In this document: positions 43,028-51,611 of the stretch, in pieces
Position numbering within the stretch: the stretch's first letter is position 1
Layout of the letters: the number at the start of each line of letters is the position of its first letter
NCBI RefSeq assembly: GCF_024054175.1
Contig: NZ_JAMXLA010000001.1
Location: forward strand, 2,941,342-3,005,341
Direction of reading: 5' to 3'
DNA length: 64,000 bases
DNA from: Flavobacterium sp. NRK1
GTDB lineage: Bacteria > Bacteroidota > Bacteroidia > Flavobacteriales > Flavobacteriaceae
Translations under genes and position numbers: made by a program
Notes under the pieces: generated by a model
The model's database searches: none
Seen by the model: only the letters and a program-made list of their open reading frames with translations
What the model was told of the DNA's origin: nothing

Positions 43028-43663
43028 TTACGGTATCAGATAAAAAAAGATGCCGAAAAAATGCAATGCGCTTCCGCTTAAAACAAACAGATGCCAAATA
43101 GTGTGGTTGTAAGGTATCTTTTCTTTAGCAAAAAAGTAAATGCCTATTGTATAGCAAAGCCCTCCGCCTAATAGATAATATAATGCTCCGGCCGCCAGAT
43201 TTTCTATGAGGGGTTTTATAGCTATTATAATTAACCACCCCATTATTGCATATAGTGCCAGCGATAATTTTTCTGATCTTCTTAAAGGAGAAAATTTAAA
43301 AATGAATCCTGCTATTGCAAATCCCCATATTATTCCGAAAATACTCCATCCCCAAGCCCCTTTAAGACCTAATAAAGCTATAGGAGTATAAGTACCGGCA
43401 ATAAGAACATATATACAAAGATGGTCTATCTTTTGAAAGATACGTTTCCATTTAAGACTATATACTGCATGGTATATGGTAGATGCAGAATATAATAATA
43501 CCAGGCTTACCCCGAAAACAAGTGAAGCGGCAAGATGCATTTTTGTTCCTTTAATTGCAGAAAAAACTGTTAGTAGTATAAATGCAGCCACAGAAAGCAC
43601 AGCTCCCGTTCCGTGAGTAATTACATTCCATAATTCTTCCTGTTTTCTGTTTCTTTTGGGCAT
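43028..43663 (-). CDS. Hemolysin III / TrhA family membrane protein (PAQR)
   Basis: 211 aa, seven membrane helices. PAQR signature residues: VITHGTGAVLS (His), STIYHAVYS (Ser, His), DHLCIYVLIAGTYTP (Asp-His), and HTIWHLFVLSGSALHFFG (His pair) near the C-terminus, which together would form a metal site. Bacterial members influence membrane energetics and fatty-acid homeostasis; hemolysis is an old, loosely supported label. Confidence 0.9.
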   Translation of the reverse strand: MPKRNRKQEELWNVITHGTGAVLSVAAFILLTVFSAIKGTKMHLAASLVFGVSLVLLYSASTIYHAVYSLKWKRIFQKIDHLCIYVLIAGTYTPIALLGLKGAWGWSIFGIIWGFAIAGFIFKFSPLRRSEKLSLALYAIMGWLIIIAIKPLIENLAAGALYYLLGGGLCYTIGIYFFAKEKIPYNHTIWHLFVLSGSALHFFGIFFYLIP

Positions 43664-43725
43664 GGTAAAAAGTATTATTTACAAAGGTAAAAGATTAATG
43701 GTTTACAACTAATTAAGAAAAGTAT

Positions 43726-43769
43726 AAATATCGAAAAGCCTTGTAGTTACACAAGGCTTTTCGATATTT
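43726..43769 (-). terminator. Terminator of the AhpD-like gene, 19-bp perfect stem
   Basis: AAATATCGAAAAGCCTTGT (43726-43744) pairs fully with ACAAGGCTTTTCGATATTT (43751-43769) around AGTTAC. Located directly after the stop (at 43781) of the minus-strand AhpD-like gene; read in that direction, the stem ends in a short A/T-rich tail. Confidence 0.75.
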
Positions 43770-43780
43770 AAAACAGCTTA

Positions 43781-44323
43781 TTATGCTGTTTGAAGGGCAG
43801 GAGCCAAAGGAAAATCTATAGGCAATTGTGTTGTGCGGTGAAGATAATTTGTAACTGTTTTATCTCCTATAAGAATTATAATATCTATTAATGCAGCTTC
43901 ATTGTAACCAGCTTCAAACAAATTATTTATGGCATTCTGTGAAGCTTTGCCTCTATTAAGCGTAGTCTCTTTTACAAATTCTGCCAATGCATTAAATTTG
44001 CTGTCAAAAGAAGCGTGGCCACTACGTATTTCAAGAACCTGATCGTCGGTAAAGCCATTCATTTTACCAATTAATGTATGGGCAGCCAAACAATAATCAC
44101 ATTCATTTACCTGACTTACTACTAAATTTACAATTTCTTTTTCTTTGGCTTTAAGGTTGCTTTTACGGTTTTGTAGAGTAAGGTAATCGCCAAGAGCAGT
44201 TTCGTTTTTAGCAAGGTAAGCGTATAAGTTAGGAACCTGTCCTAGACCTTTTTCAAGGTTATTAAATAATGCCTGGTTGTTTTCAGAAACATCTGCTTTT
44301 GTTGGTACTGTGAAATTTTCCAT
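43781..44323 (-). CDS. Carboxymuconolactone decarboxylase/AhpD-like protein
   Basis: 180 aa all-helical protein of the alkylhydroperoxidase D-like family. Active-site ECDYCLAAH carries Cys75, Cys78 and His82 with the CxxC-x3-H spacing of peroxidase-related AhpD enzymes rather than true decarboxylases. Likely reduces peroxides with a thiol donor in the cytosol. The AraC regulator immediately upstream is probably its transcriptional controller. Confidence 0.88.
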   Translation of the reverse strand: MENFTVPTKADVSENNQALFNNLEKGLGQVPNLYAYLAKNETALGDYLTLQNRKSNLKAKEKEIVNLVVSQVNECDYCLAAHTLIGKMNGFTDDQVLEIRSGHASFDSKFNALAEFVKETTLNRGKASQNAINNLFEAGYNEAALIDIIILIGDKTVTNYLHRTTQLPIDFPLAPALQTA

Positions 44324-44427
44324 TTTATTACGTTTTAAATTTGTTTGTCGTTATTGACAGTACAAAGTTGCGACAATAGCAAGCGTAAAAAAATGGATAC
44401 TTTTCCCGATGAATGTGCAATTCTTCC

Positions 44428-45282
44428 CTAAGCCACTTTTTCTAATGATTTTTTAAAATCGGTAGGGCTAACACCAAAGTGTTTTTTAAAGAATCTACTA
44501 AAATGTGATGCATCTTCAAAGCCAAGTTCAGACGCTATTTCTTTGGTAGATTTATCCGTGTAATAATATAGTCTCCTTGCTTCAAGGTTTATACGTTCCT
44601 GTATTATTTGTAAAGGTGTTTTTTGTCCGTATATTGCAAAAACATTAGCAAGGGTTTTTGGAGACTTGTTTAGTTTACCGGCATAAAATTGTACTTCGTG
44701 TTCTTTTCGGTAATGGTTTTCTACCAAAAGATTAAAGTTTCTGTACAGGCTAAACTTTGTATCATCATCAACCGTTTCATCTGTAAACTGCTGTCTGGCA
44801 AGGCGTGTAATAGTTATTATTAAACGAACCAAAAGCATTCTTAGCATTGCACCCTGAATTTTATCAGATGTATCGAACTCATCTTTAAAAATACGGACTA
44901 ATAAGTCTATTTTTTCCTGTTCTTTTTCATCAAGAGAGATAAACATAATTGGTGTTGGGCCATAAAATATAAAGCCGGAACAGCTAACTTCTTTATCATG
45001 GTCAACAATACAGTAAAATTCACGGTTAAATAGCCATGAAGTAATATATTCAGGATTTTCAAACCTAAAGGACTGGTTTACCATTAAAGGTATGATTGAA
45101 TTAGCAGGGAAAGTATATTCAATCTCATCAATTATTATTTTTTGCTCTTCACCTCTGTTCCATGCAATTGTAAGTAATTTATCTTCCCTGTCGCGGGTAA
45201 AAAACTTTCTGTCAAAAGCAGGTTCTTCAATTACAAGCCTAAAATCAGCGTTAGAAGTATTGTCAGTATATTTTAAGTTCAT
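44428..45282 (-). CDS. AraC-family transcriptional regulator
   Basis: 284 aa. The N-terminal 170 residues resemble a cupin sensor (DRKFFTRDREDKLLTIAWNRG, FYGPTPIMFIS). The C-terminal helix-turn-helix pair is KLNKSPKTLANVFAIYGQ and STKEIASELGFEDASHFSRFFKKHFGVSPTDFK. Paired with the AhpD-like gene 104 nt downstream on the same strand; this pair is recurrent in flavobacteria. Inducer unknown. Confidence 0.9.
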   Translation of the reverse strand: MNLKYTDNTSNADFRLVIEEPAFDRKFFTRDREDKLLTIAWNRGEEQKIIIDEIEYTFPANSIIPLMVNQSFRFENPEYITSWLFNREFYCIVDHDKEVSCSGFIFYGPTPIMFISLDEKEQEKIDLLVRIFKDEFDTSDKIQGAMLRMLLVRLIITITRLARQQFTDETVDDDTKFSLYRNFNLLVENHYRKEHEVQFYAGKLNKSPKTLANVFAIYGQKTPLQIIQERINLEARRLYYYTDKSTKEIASELGFEDASHFSRFFKKHFGVSPTDFKKSLEKVA

Positions 45283-45370
45283 CAGTTATTATTTAATCAT
45301 ATTAAAAGTAAACAAAAAAAGCAAAAGGTTTTGTAGCACAGGCATGGTCGGCAACCAGAAATATTATGAT

Positions 45371-45378
45371 TATATTTG
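45371..45378 (+). promoter_or_regulatory. -7 promoter box TATATTTG before the DUF4861 gene
   Basis: Exact TAnnTTTG 22 nt before ATG 45401. No TTG at the expected spacing upstream, so only the -7 half is supported. Confidence 0.4.
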
Positions 45379-45400
45379 GGTTTTCTAAGTAAACGCCTAC

Positions 45401-46566
45401 ATGATCAGAAATCTTTTTACAGCCTCACTATTAGTTTTGTTTTTTAACCATAACTCTTATTCACAAAAGTACACTATAGAGGTTAAAAATAATATGAACT
45501 TTAACCGAAAGGAAATTGTAGCACTAAAAGCAAAAGATTTAATTAAAGAAAAAAACTCACTTCAAATTAGAAATCATAACTCGGGTGACTATCTGCAAAC
45601 ACAATGGATTGACTATGAAAGTGATGGCGTAGCTGATGAATTACTTTTTCAGGCTGATGTGCCGGCTAGATCTACTGTGCAATATGAAATTGTATTTAAT
45701 GATAATATCAAAATAATTGAAAATAAAGAAGCTGCTTTTGCGCGTTTCGTACCGGAACGGTCTGACGATTTTGCATGGGAAAATGATAAAGTAGCTTTTA
45801 GGGTATATGGACTTAAAGGACAGGAAGAAGCTTTAAGAGGAGTTTCCGGAAGTACTTTATCGAGCGGGGTAGATATATGGCTAAAACGTGTAAATTATCC
45901 TGTTATAAATAAATGGTATGCAGAACATGTAAAGTCACCCGGGTACTATCATACTGATCACGGTGAAGGTTATGATCCTTATCATGTGGGAAACAGCAGA
46001 GGTACGGGAGGTACAGGTGTTTGGATAAATGACAGTCTTCAGGTTTCTGAAAACTTTACCGATTATAAAATTATAGCAAGCGGCCCGTTACGAACAATAT
46101 TTGAGCTTACTTATAAACCCTGGAGTGATTATAAATAAAAGAAACAAAAAGAGTAACACTTGATTTGGGTTCTAATTTTTCTAAATTTGAAATTAGTACT
46201 GTTTCCAAAAAAAAAATAAATAATTACGCTATTGGTATTGCACTGCATAATAATGAAGGTAATGTGGGTATAAATAAGCGGGAGGGTTGGTTTAGGTATT
46301 GGGAAACAATGGACGATTCTTTTGTGGGGGAAGGTATTGTAATAGATCCGTATTTACTGAAGGATGCTTTTGCAAATATTTCTAAAACTAATGACCAGAG
46401 TAATCTTTTAGTTCTTGTAAAGCCGGTAAAGAAGATTACCTACTATGCAGGATTCGCATGGCAAAAAAGTAATCAGATTCATTCTCTGGAAGATTGGGAC
46501 TTATTATTAAAAAGACAGGCTTTAATTGCTAAAAATCCGATTGAAATTAAAATCATAAAAAATTAA
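45401..46566 (+). pseudogene. DUF4861-family secreted protein, frameshifted
   Basis: Two pieces of one gene. Piece 1 (45401-46138, 245 aa) has a signal peptide (ends NHNSYSQ) and DUF4861 features: SDGVADELLFQADVPARS, DFAWENDKVAFRVYG, YHTDHGEGYDPYHVG, ending PWSDYK then TAA. Piece 2 continues in another frame from about 46141 (ETKRVTLDLGSNFSKFEIS) to 46566. Adding one A to the AAA before the stop restores a continuous frame (PWSDYKIKETKRVTLD), so a single base is missing. The family is linked with uronate or rhamnogalacturonan-type degradation genes, and a GH88 gene follows. The frame break could be a recent mutation or a sequencing error in an A-run. Confidence 0.8.
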
Positions 46567-46584
46567 AAATAGTTCATACAAGTA

Positions 46585-47793
46585 ATGAATATACAAATAA
46601 AATTTTGCGCGCTAACATTGCTGTTTTTTTCGGTAGTCACTAATGCCCAAACACTAAAAAAAGATATAGTTAGGCTGGATGTTAAAACACAATTGGAATA
46701 TTGTAAAGTACACACCGCCAAAACGCTTGCTGCTATTCCGGATGATGGCCATTCTATCCCCAGGAGCATACCTAATAATAGTAAAGAGTGGAAGTATGTA
46801 GATTATAAAGACTGGACCAGTGGCTTTTGGCCCGGGCAATTATGGTTTATATATGAAACTACCAATGATAAGAAATGGGCTGAAGCCGCAGATAAATATA
46901 CACAATACCTTTTGCCTTTAACGGAGTCTAAAGCCACAGATCATGATTTGGGTTTTCAGGTATTTAATAGTTTTGGAAACGCTTATCAGCTTACAGGTAA
47001 AAAAGAATACAAAGCTGCTGTTTTAAGAGCTGCCGACACGCTGGCTACTTTATTTAATCCTAAGGTAGGGACTATACTTTCATGGCCTCATGCCAATTAT
47101 GGTGGGCACAATACCATAATAGACAATATGATGAACCTTGAATTATTGTTTTGGGCATCTAAACACGGAGGAAGTAAAAACCTTTATAAAATTGCAGTAA
47201 AACATGCAGAAACAACTATGCAAAACCATTTCAGGCCTGATTACTCTGCATATCATGTTGTTGTATATGATCCTGAAACCGGTAAGAAGCTAAAAGGTGT
47301 TACTGCACAGGGATATTCTGATGATAGCATGTGGGCAAGGGGACAGGCCTGGGCTATATATGGCTTTACAATGGTATATAGGGAAACCGGGGATCGTAAA
47401 TTTATTGATTTTGCCCACAAAGTTGCCCGTGTATATTTAGACCATCTTCCGGCTGACCAGATTCCGTATTGGGATTTTAATGCGCCTGATATTCCTAATG
47501 CACCTAAAGATGCATCGGCTGCAGCCATTACAGCATCAGCATTACTTGAACTTTCTACATTTACTAAAGACAGGACTCTTAAACGGGAATATGAAAGTAA
47601 AGCCATGAAAATGATCAGGGAACTTACAGATCATTATCAGAGCCGATATCAAAATGACGCTTTGTTATTGCATTCTACAGGGCATAAGCCGGCAGATAGT
47701 GAAATCAATAATTCTATAATTTATGCCGATTACTATTATTTGGAATGTTTGGTAAGGCTTGAAAAACTGAGATGGGTTAAACGCTTTTTTTAA
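46585..47793 (+). CDS. GH88 unsaturated uronyl hydrolase
   Basis: 402 aa with signal peptide (ends TNAQ), so periplasmic. Alpha6/alpha6-barrel enzyme that hydrates the 4,5-unsaturated uronic acid left by polysaccharide lyases. The family's two essential Asp are seen in DHDLGFQVF (Asp121) and IIDNMMNLELL (Asp180). GYSDDSMWARGQAWAIYGF is the conserved centre. Starts 18 nt after the frameshifted DUF4861 gene, so they form one transcript, and the aldo/keto reductase follows after 6 nt. Confidence 0.92.
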   Translation: MNIQIKFCALTLLFFSVVTNAQTLKKDIVRLDVKTQLEYCKVHTAKTLAAIPDDGHSIPRSIPNNSKEWKYVDYKDWTSGFWPGQLWFIYETTNDKKWAEAADKYTQYLLPLTESKATDHDLGFQVFNSFGNAYQLTGKKEYKAAVLRAADTLATLFNPKVGTILSWPHANYGGHNTIIDNMMNLELLFWASKHGGSKNLYKIAVKHAETTMQNHFRPDYSAYHVVVYDPETGKKLKGVTAQGYSDDSMWARGQAWAIYGFTMVYRETGDRKFIDFAHKVARVYLDHLPADQIPYWDFNAPDIPNAPKDASAAAITASALLELSTFTKDRTLKREYESKAMKMIRELTDHYQSRYQNDALLLHSTGHKPADSEINNSIIYADYYYLECLVRLEKLRWVKRFF

Positions 47794-47799
47794 AATACT

Positions 47800-48696
47800 A
47801 TGCAATATAATTTATTACAAAAAGCAGGCTTTAGTGTAAGCGAAATTAGTTTTGGCTGTATGTCGCTTAAAAGTACTTCTGCCGATAATGATGCTATTAT
47901 ACATAAAGCTATAGACGAAGGTATCAATTTGTTTGATACGGCTGACCTTTATGAGAAGGGAGAAAATGAAATTTTGCTTGGTAAAGCTGTTAAGAACAAA
48001 AGAAAGGATGTTTTTATTTCTACCAAAGTAGGTAACCGCTGGAAAGAAGATGGTACCGGGTGGGAATGGTGTCCTAAAAAAGAGTATATACTTAAAGCTG
48101 TAGATGATAGCCTTAAGAGGTTACAAACAGATTATATAGACTTATATCTGCTTCATGGCGGAACGATTTATGATCCGTTTGATGAAACTATTGAAGCTTT
48201 TGAAAGGCTTATTGATATGGGCAAAATAAGAAGTTATGGACTATCATCTATAAGGCCTAATGTTATTCGGGAGTTTGTAAACCGATCTAATATTGCTGCT
48301 GTAATGACGCAGTATAGTTTTTTAGACCGTAGGCCTGAAGAAGAAACACTTAACGTATTGCATAAAAATAATATTGGTGTTTTAGCCAGAGGCACTGTAG
48401 CAAGCGGATTATTAATAGATAAGCCTGCTACTGATTATATCGGAATGAAAGAAGAGGAAGTTAAGTTAATAATAAATAACCTGAAACATAATTTACCTGA
48501 CGGCAGAACACTTGCAGAAACGGTTATGCGCTACGTAACAGATAATCCTGCAATAACTACAGCAGTAGCAGGCATTAGAACAATGCAACAGCTTAATGAG
48601 GCCATTGCAGCAGCAAATGCGGATGTTTTAAGTAAAGATGAACGGGATACCCTAAAGAATTTATGGATTGGAAATACCTATAAAGAGCACAGATAA
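47800..48696 (+). CDS. Aldo/keto reductase
   Basis: 298 aa NADP(H)-dependent reductase. Catalytic tetrad Asp46, Tyr51 (FDTADLYEKGENE), Lys76 (STKVGN) and His119 (LYLLHGG); IKSYGLSSI-like IRSYGLSSIRP is the common loop. Acts in the cytosol on an aldehyde or keto sugar; the immediate GH88 neighbour suggests a uronate-derived aldehyde, but this is inference. Confidence 0.9.
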   Translation: MQYNLLQKAGFSVSEISFGCMSLKSTSADNDAIIHKAIDEGINLFDTADLYEKGENEILLGKAVKNKRKDVFISTKVGNRWKEDGTGWEWCPKKEYILKAVDDSLKRLQTDYIDLYLLHGGTIYDPFDETIEAFERLIDMGKIRSYGLSSIRPNVIREFVNRSNIAAVMTQYSFLDRRPEEETLNVLHKNNIGVLARGTVASGLLIDKPATDYIGMKEEEVKLIINNLKHNLPDGRTLAETVMRYVTDNPAITTAVAGIRTMQQLNEAIAAANADVLSKDERDTLKNLWIGNTYKEHR

Positions 48697-48763
48697 ATTC
48701 ACATTTATTAATTATAAAAAACAGTATATTTAAATTTAATAACAATAGTATTTATCTGCTAAT

Positions 48764-50365
48764 ATGGAAAACATTACAGTTATAATTATGCTGTTGTTTG
48801 GCATTGCCTTTTTAGGATTGCTGAGTAATAGGTATAAATTTCCTTTTCCTATAGTTTTGGTTTTATCGGGATTGCTCATAAGCATAATTCCGGGGCTTCC
48901 TGTAATTGCATTAAGCCCCGAAATTGTTTTTTTAATATTTCTTCCGCCATTATTATACCATGCTTCATGGCATACCAGTTGGCATGATTTTAAAGGAGCC
49001 ATACGCCCTATAAGCCTTGCAGCAATCGGGTTGGTGTTTTTTACAACACTGGCAGTTGCAGTTGCCGCTCATGCACTTATAGATGATATCAGCTGGCCGT
49101 TAGCTTTTTTAATAGGGGCTATAGTTTCTCCGCCAGATGCAGTTGCAGCAAGTTCTGTAACAAAAGGATTGGGACTGCACCCCAGATTAATTACCATACT
49201 TGATGGAGAAAGTCTTGTTAATGATGCCAGTGGCCTGGTAGCCTATAAATATGCTTTGGCAGCAATTACGGCAGGTAACTTTGTTTTTTGGGAAGCGGGA
49301 CTAAACTTTCTTGTTGTTGCGGGGGCAGGTGTTGCTATTGGTTTAGCTATGGGATATATTATGTATCTTATACATAAAAAGTTTGTTTGTGACCCTATAA
49401 TAGAAGTTACTTTAACCTTTTTGACCCCTTTTGCAGCCTATCTTATTGCGGAGCATTTCCATTTTTCGGGAGTTTTGGCAGTTGTTTCCTGCGGATTGTA
49501 CCTATCATTCAGATCTGCAGAAATATTTACGCATCAAAGCCGTGTTATGGCTGTAACAGTATGGGATGTAGTTGCCTATATACTAAACGGACTTATTTTT
49601 ATTCTAATAGGGCTTCAGTTAAAACAGGTAATGGACGGTATTAGTTCTTATTCAACAGAATCTTTAATACTATGGGGACTATCTATAAGCTTTGTTGTTA
49701 TTATAGTGCGCTTTTTATGGGTAGTACCTGCTGCTATGCTGCCAAGATTTTTAAGCAAACGCATAAGGAGTGCTGAAGAATTTGATCCACGAAATCTTGT
49801 CGTATTTGGCTGGGCAGGTATGCGTGGAGTTGTCTCAATGGCTGCTGCATTGGCAATACCCCTGACTTTGCCGGGAGGAGAAGCTTTTCCGTATCGTAGT
49901 CTTATAATTTTTCTGGTATTTTGTGTTATCCTTTCTACTTTGGTTTTTTTAGGACTAACATTACCCTGGATCATCCGTAAATTAAAAATTGAGCCGTATT
50001 CTATATACGCTGAAGAGTATGAGGTACGAAACGCGATTGTATCGCAAACTATAATGCATATTGAGGATAATCTTTCCCTATTACAGGATGAATTGCTCAA
50101 TAATATTAAAAGCAAGTATGAAGTTAAGTTTAACAGGCTGCAGAAAACTGAATTGCCCGCTAATTATTTTGGTAACGGAGCCCCTTTGGCATCAAATATT
50201 TTTAATGAATATACCCGCCTGCAGATAGAACTATTAAATGTTGAGCGTAAGAAAATAGAAGAGATGCACAAAGAGGGCAAGACTAATGAACATATTCTTC
50301 GTAAAATAGAATTAGAACTCGATCTTGAGGAAACAAGGCTGAATATGGATATGTATGGCGAATAG
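48764..50365 (+). CDS. CPA1-family Na+/H+ antiporter
   Basis: 533 aa, about 12 membrane segments. NhaP/NHE-type core: FLIGAIVSPPDAVAASSVTKGLG (with the Asp-containing ion-binding region), LDGESLVNDASGLVAYKYA (double-charged motif ND) and GWAGMRGVVSMAAALAIPL (Arg region). A cytosolic C-terminal tail of about 120 residues with many Glu/Lys forms helices (LLQDELLNNIKSKYEVKF), possibly regulatory. Likely role: pH and Na+ homeostasis. Confidence 0.92.
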   Translation: MENITVIIMLLFGIAFLGLLSNRYKFPFPIVLVLSGLLISIIPGLPVIALSPEIVFLIFLPPLLYHASWHTSWHDFKGAIRPISLAAIGLVFFTTLAVAVAAHALIDDISWPLAFLIGAIVSPPDAVAASSVTKGLGLHPRLITILDGESLVNDASGLVAYKYALAAITAGNFVFWEAGLNFLVVAGAGVAIGLAMGYIMYLIHKKFVCDPIIEVTLTFLTPFAAYLIAEHFHFSGVLAVVSCGLYLSFRSAEIFTHQSRVMAVTVWDVVAYILNGLIFILIGLQLKQVMDGISSYSTESLILWGLSISFVVIIVRFLWVVPAAMLPRFLSKRIRSAEEFDPRNLVVFGWAGMRGVVSMAAALAIPLTLPGGEAFPYRSLIIFLVFCVILSTLVFLGLTLPWIIRKLKIEPYSIYAEEYEVRNAIVSQTIMHIEDNLSLLQDELLNNIKSKYEVKFNRLQKTELPANYFGNGAPLASNIFNEYTRLQIELLNVERKKIEEMHKEGKTNEHILRKIELELDLEETRLNMDMYGE

Positions 50366-50477
50366 AACTTCTTACTCTTAAAGATTATTTTTCTTGATGT
50401 TGCCAGCCTTACGTTTTAACTAAAAATTATTGAGCTTTTTTATGCAGATATTTAATTATGTAATAATTTTATAGGCT

Positions 50478-51596
50478 ATGGAAGCAAATAATAAAAGAGG
50501 CTTTGTATTTAGGCAATATGAAGCACCGTATATGTCTCCGTTTGATAAACTCTTCGAGATTTTTACTGAATTAATCACTTATACATCGGGCGATTTAGAT
50601 GAAGCTTTAGACTGGTTAAGGCAACTTGATAAAGAATATAAGCTAACCGATGAAAACTATACCATAGACGATTTTATTGAAGACCTTAAAAAAAGAGGTT
50701 ATATAAAAGATGAGGTTAAGGATGATGGTACAGGAGGATTAAAGATTACGGCAAAAACCGAAAGATCTATCAGGCAGCAGGCATTAAATCAGATTTTTGG
50801 TAATTTAAATAAAAGCGGATCAGGAAATCATAAAACAAAGCATTCGGGTAGTGGAGACGACCATACCGGAGAATTCAGGGAATATCATTTTGGAGATGGA
50901 CTTGACAAAATCGCCCTTACCGAAAGCATAAAAAATGCTCAGGTAAATAATGGTATAGATAGTTTTATGCTTACCGAAAATGATTTGGTTGTAGAAGATT
51001 CACATCACAAGGCACAGATGAGTACTGTATTAATGATAGACATTAGCCACAGTATGATACTTTATGGTGAAGACCGTATTACACCTGCAAAAAAGGTTGC
51101 TATGGCTCTTGCAGAACTTATAACTACACGTTATCCTAAAGATACGTTGGATATATTGGTTTTTGGTAATGATGCCTGGCCTATAGCCATTAAAGATTTA
51201 CCGTATTTACAGGTAGGTCCGTTTCATACCAACACAGTCGCCGGGCTTCAGTTGGCTATGGATATGCTTCGAAGAAAACGTAATACCAACAAACAGATTT
51301 TTATGATTACCGATGGTAAGCCAAGTTGTGTGCGTGAAAAAGACGGAAGTTACTACATGAACAGTAACGGACTTGATGAATATATTGTAGATCAATGCTA
51401 TACTATGGCACAGCAGGCCCGTAAGCTTCATATACCAATTACTACCTTTATGATTGCCAGCGACCCTTACCTGCAAAAGTTTGTTAACCGTTTTACCGAG
51501 GCTAATCAGGGTAAGGCTTTTTACACAGGGTTGAAAGGTTTAGGAGAAATGATTTTCGAGGATTATGAGACCAATAGAAAAAAACGAATTAAATAG
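50478..51596 (+). CDS. VWA-domain protein partnered with AAA+ ATPase
   Basis: 372 aa cytosolic. The N-terminal 170 residues include an acidic helix bundle (LDEALDWLRQLDKEYKLTDEN). The VWA domain starts near 180 with the MIDAS DISHSM (DxSxS form) and continues through TLDILVFGNDAWPI and ITDGKPSCVREKDG. The fourth MIDAS Asp lies in FMIASDP. VWA proteins of this kind work with MoxR/BchI-type AAA+ ATPases as metal-dependent adaptors or chaperones. The ATPase gene follows 15 nt later. Confidence 0.85.
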   Translation: MEANNKRGFVFRQYEAPYMSPFDKLFEIFTELITYTSGDLDEALDWLRQLDKEYKLTDENYTIDDFIEDLKKRGYIKDEVKDDGTGGLKITAKTERSIRQQALNQIFGNLNKSGSGNHKTKHSGSGDDHTGEFREYHFGDGLDKIALTESIKNAQVNNGIDSFMLTENDLVVEDSHHKAQMSTVLMIDISHSMILYGEDRITPAKKVAMALAELITTRYPKDTLDILVFGNDAWPIAIKDLPYLQVGPFHTNTVAGLQLAMDMLRRKRNTNKQIFMITDGKPSCVREKDGSYYMNSNGLDEYIVDQCYTMAQQARKLHIPITTFMIASDPYLQKFVNRFTEANQGKAFYTGLKGLGEMIFEDYETNRKKRIK

Positions 51597-51611
51597 AAAT
51601 TTAGAGAAGGA

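Noticed and set aside
46130-46145. Programmed -1 frameshift in the DUF4861 gene
   Set aside because: The site lacks a slippery heptamer of the X-XXY-YYZ type and I see no downstream pseudoknot. A missing base is simpler.
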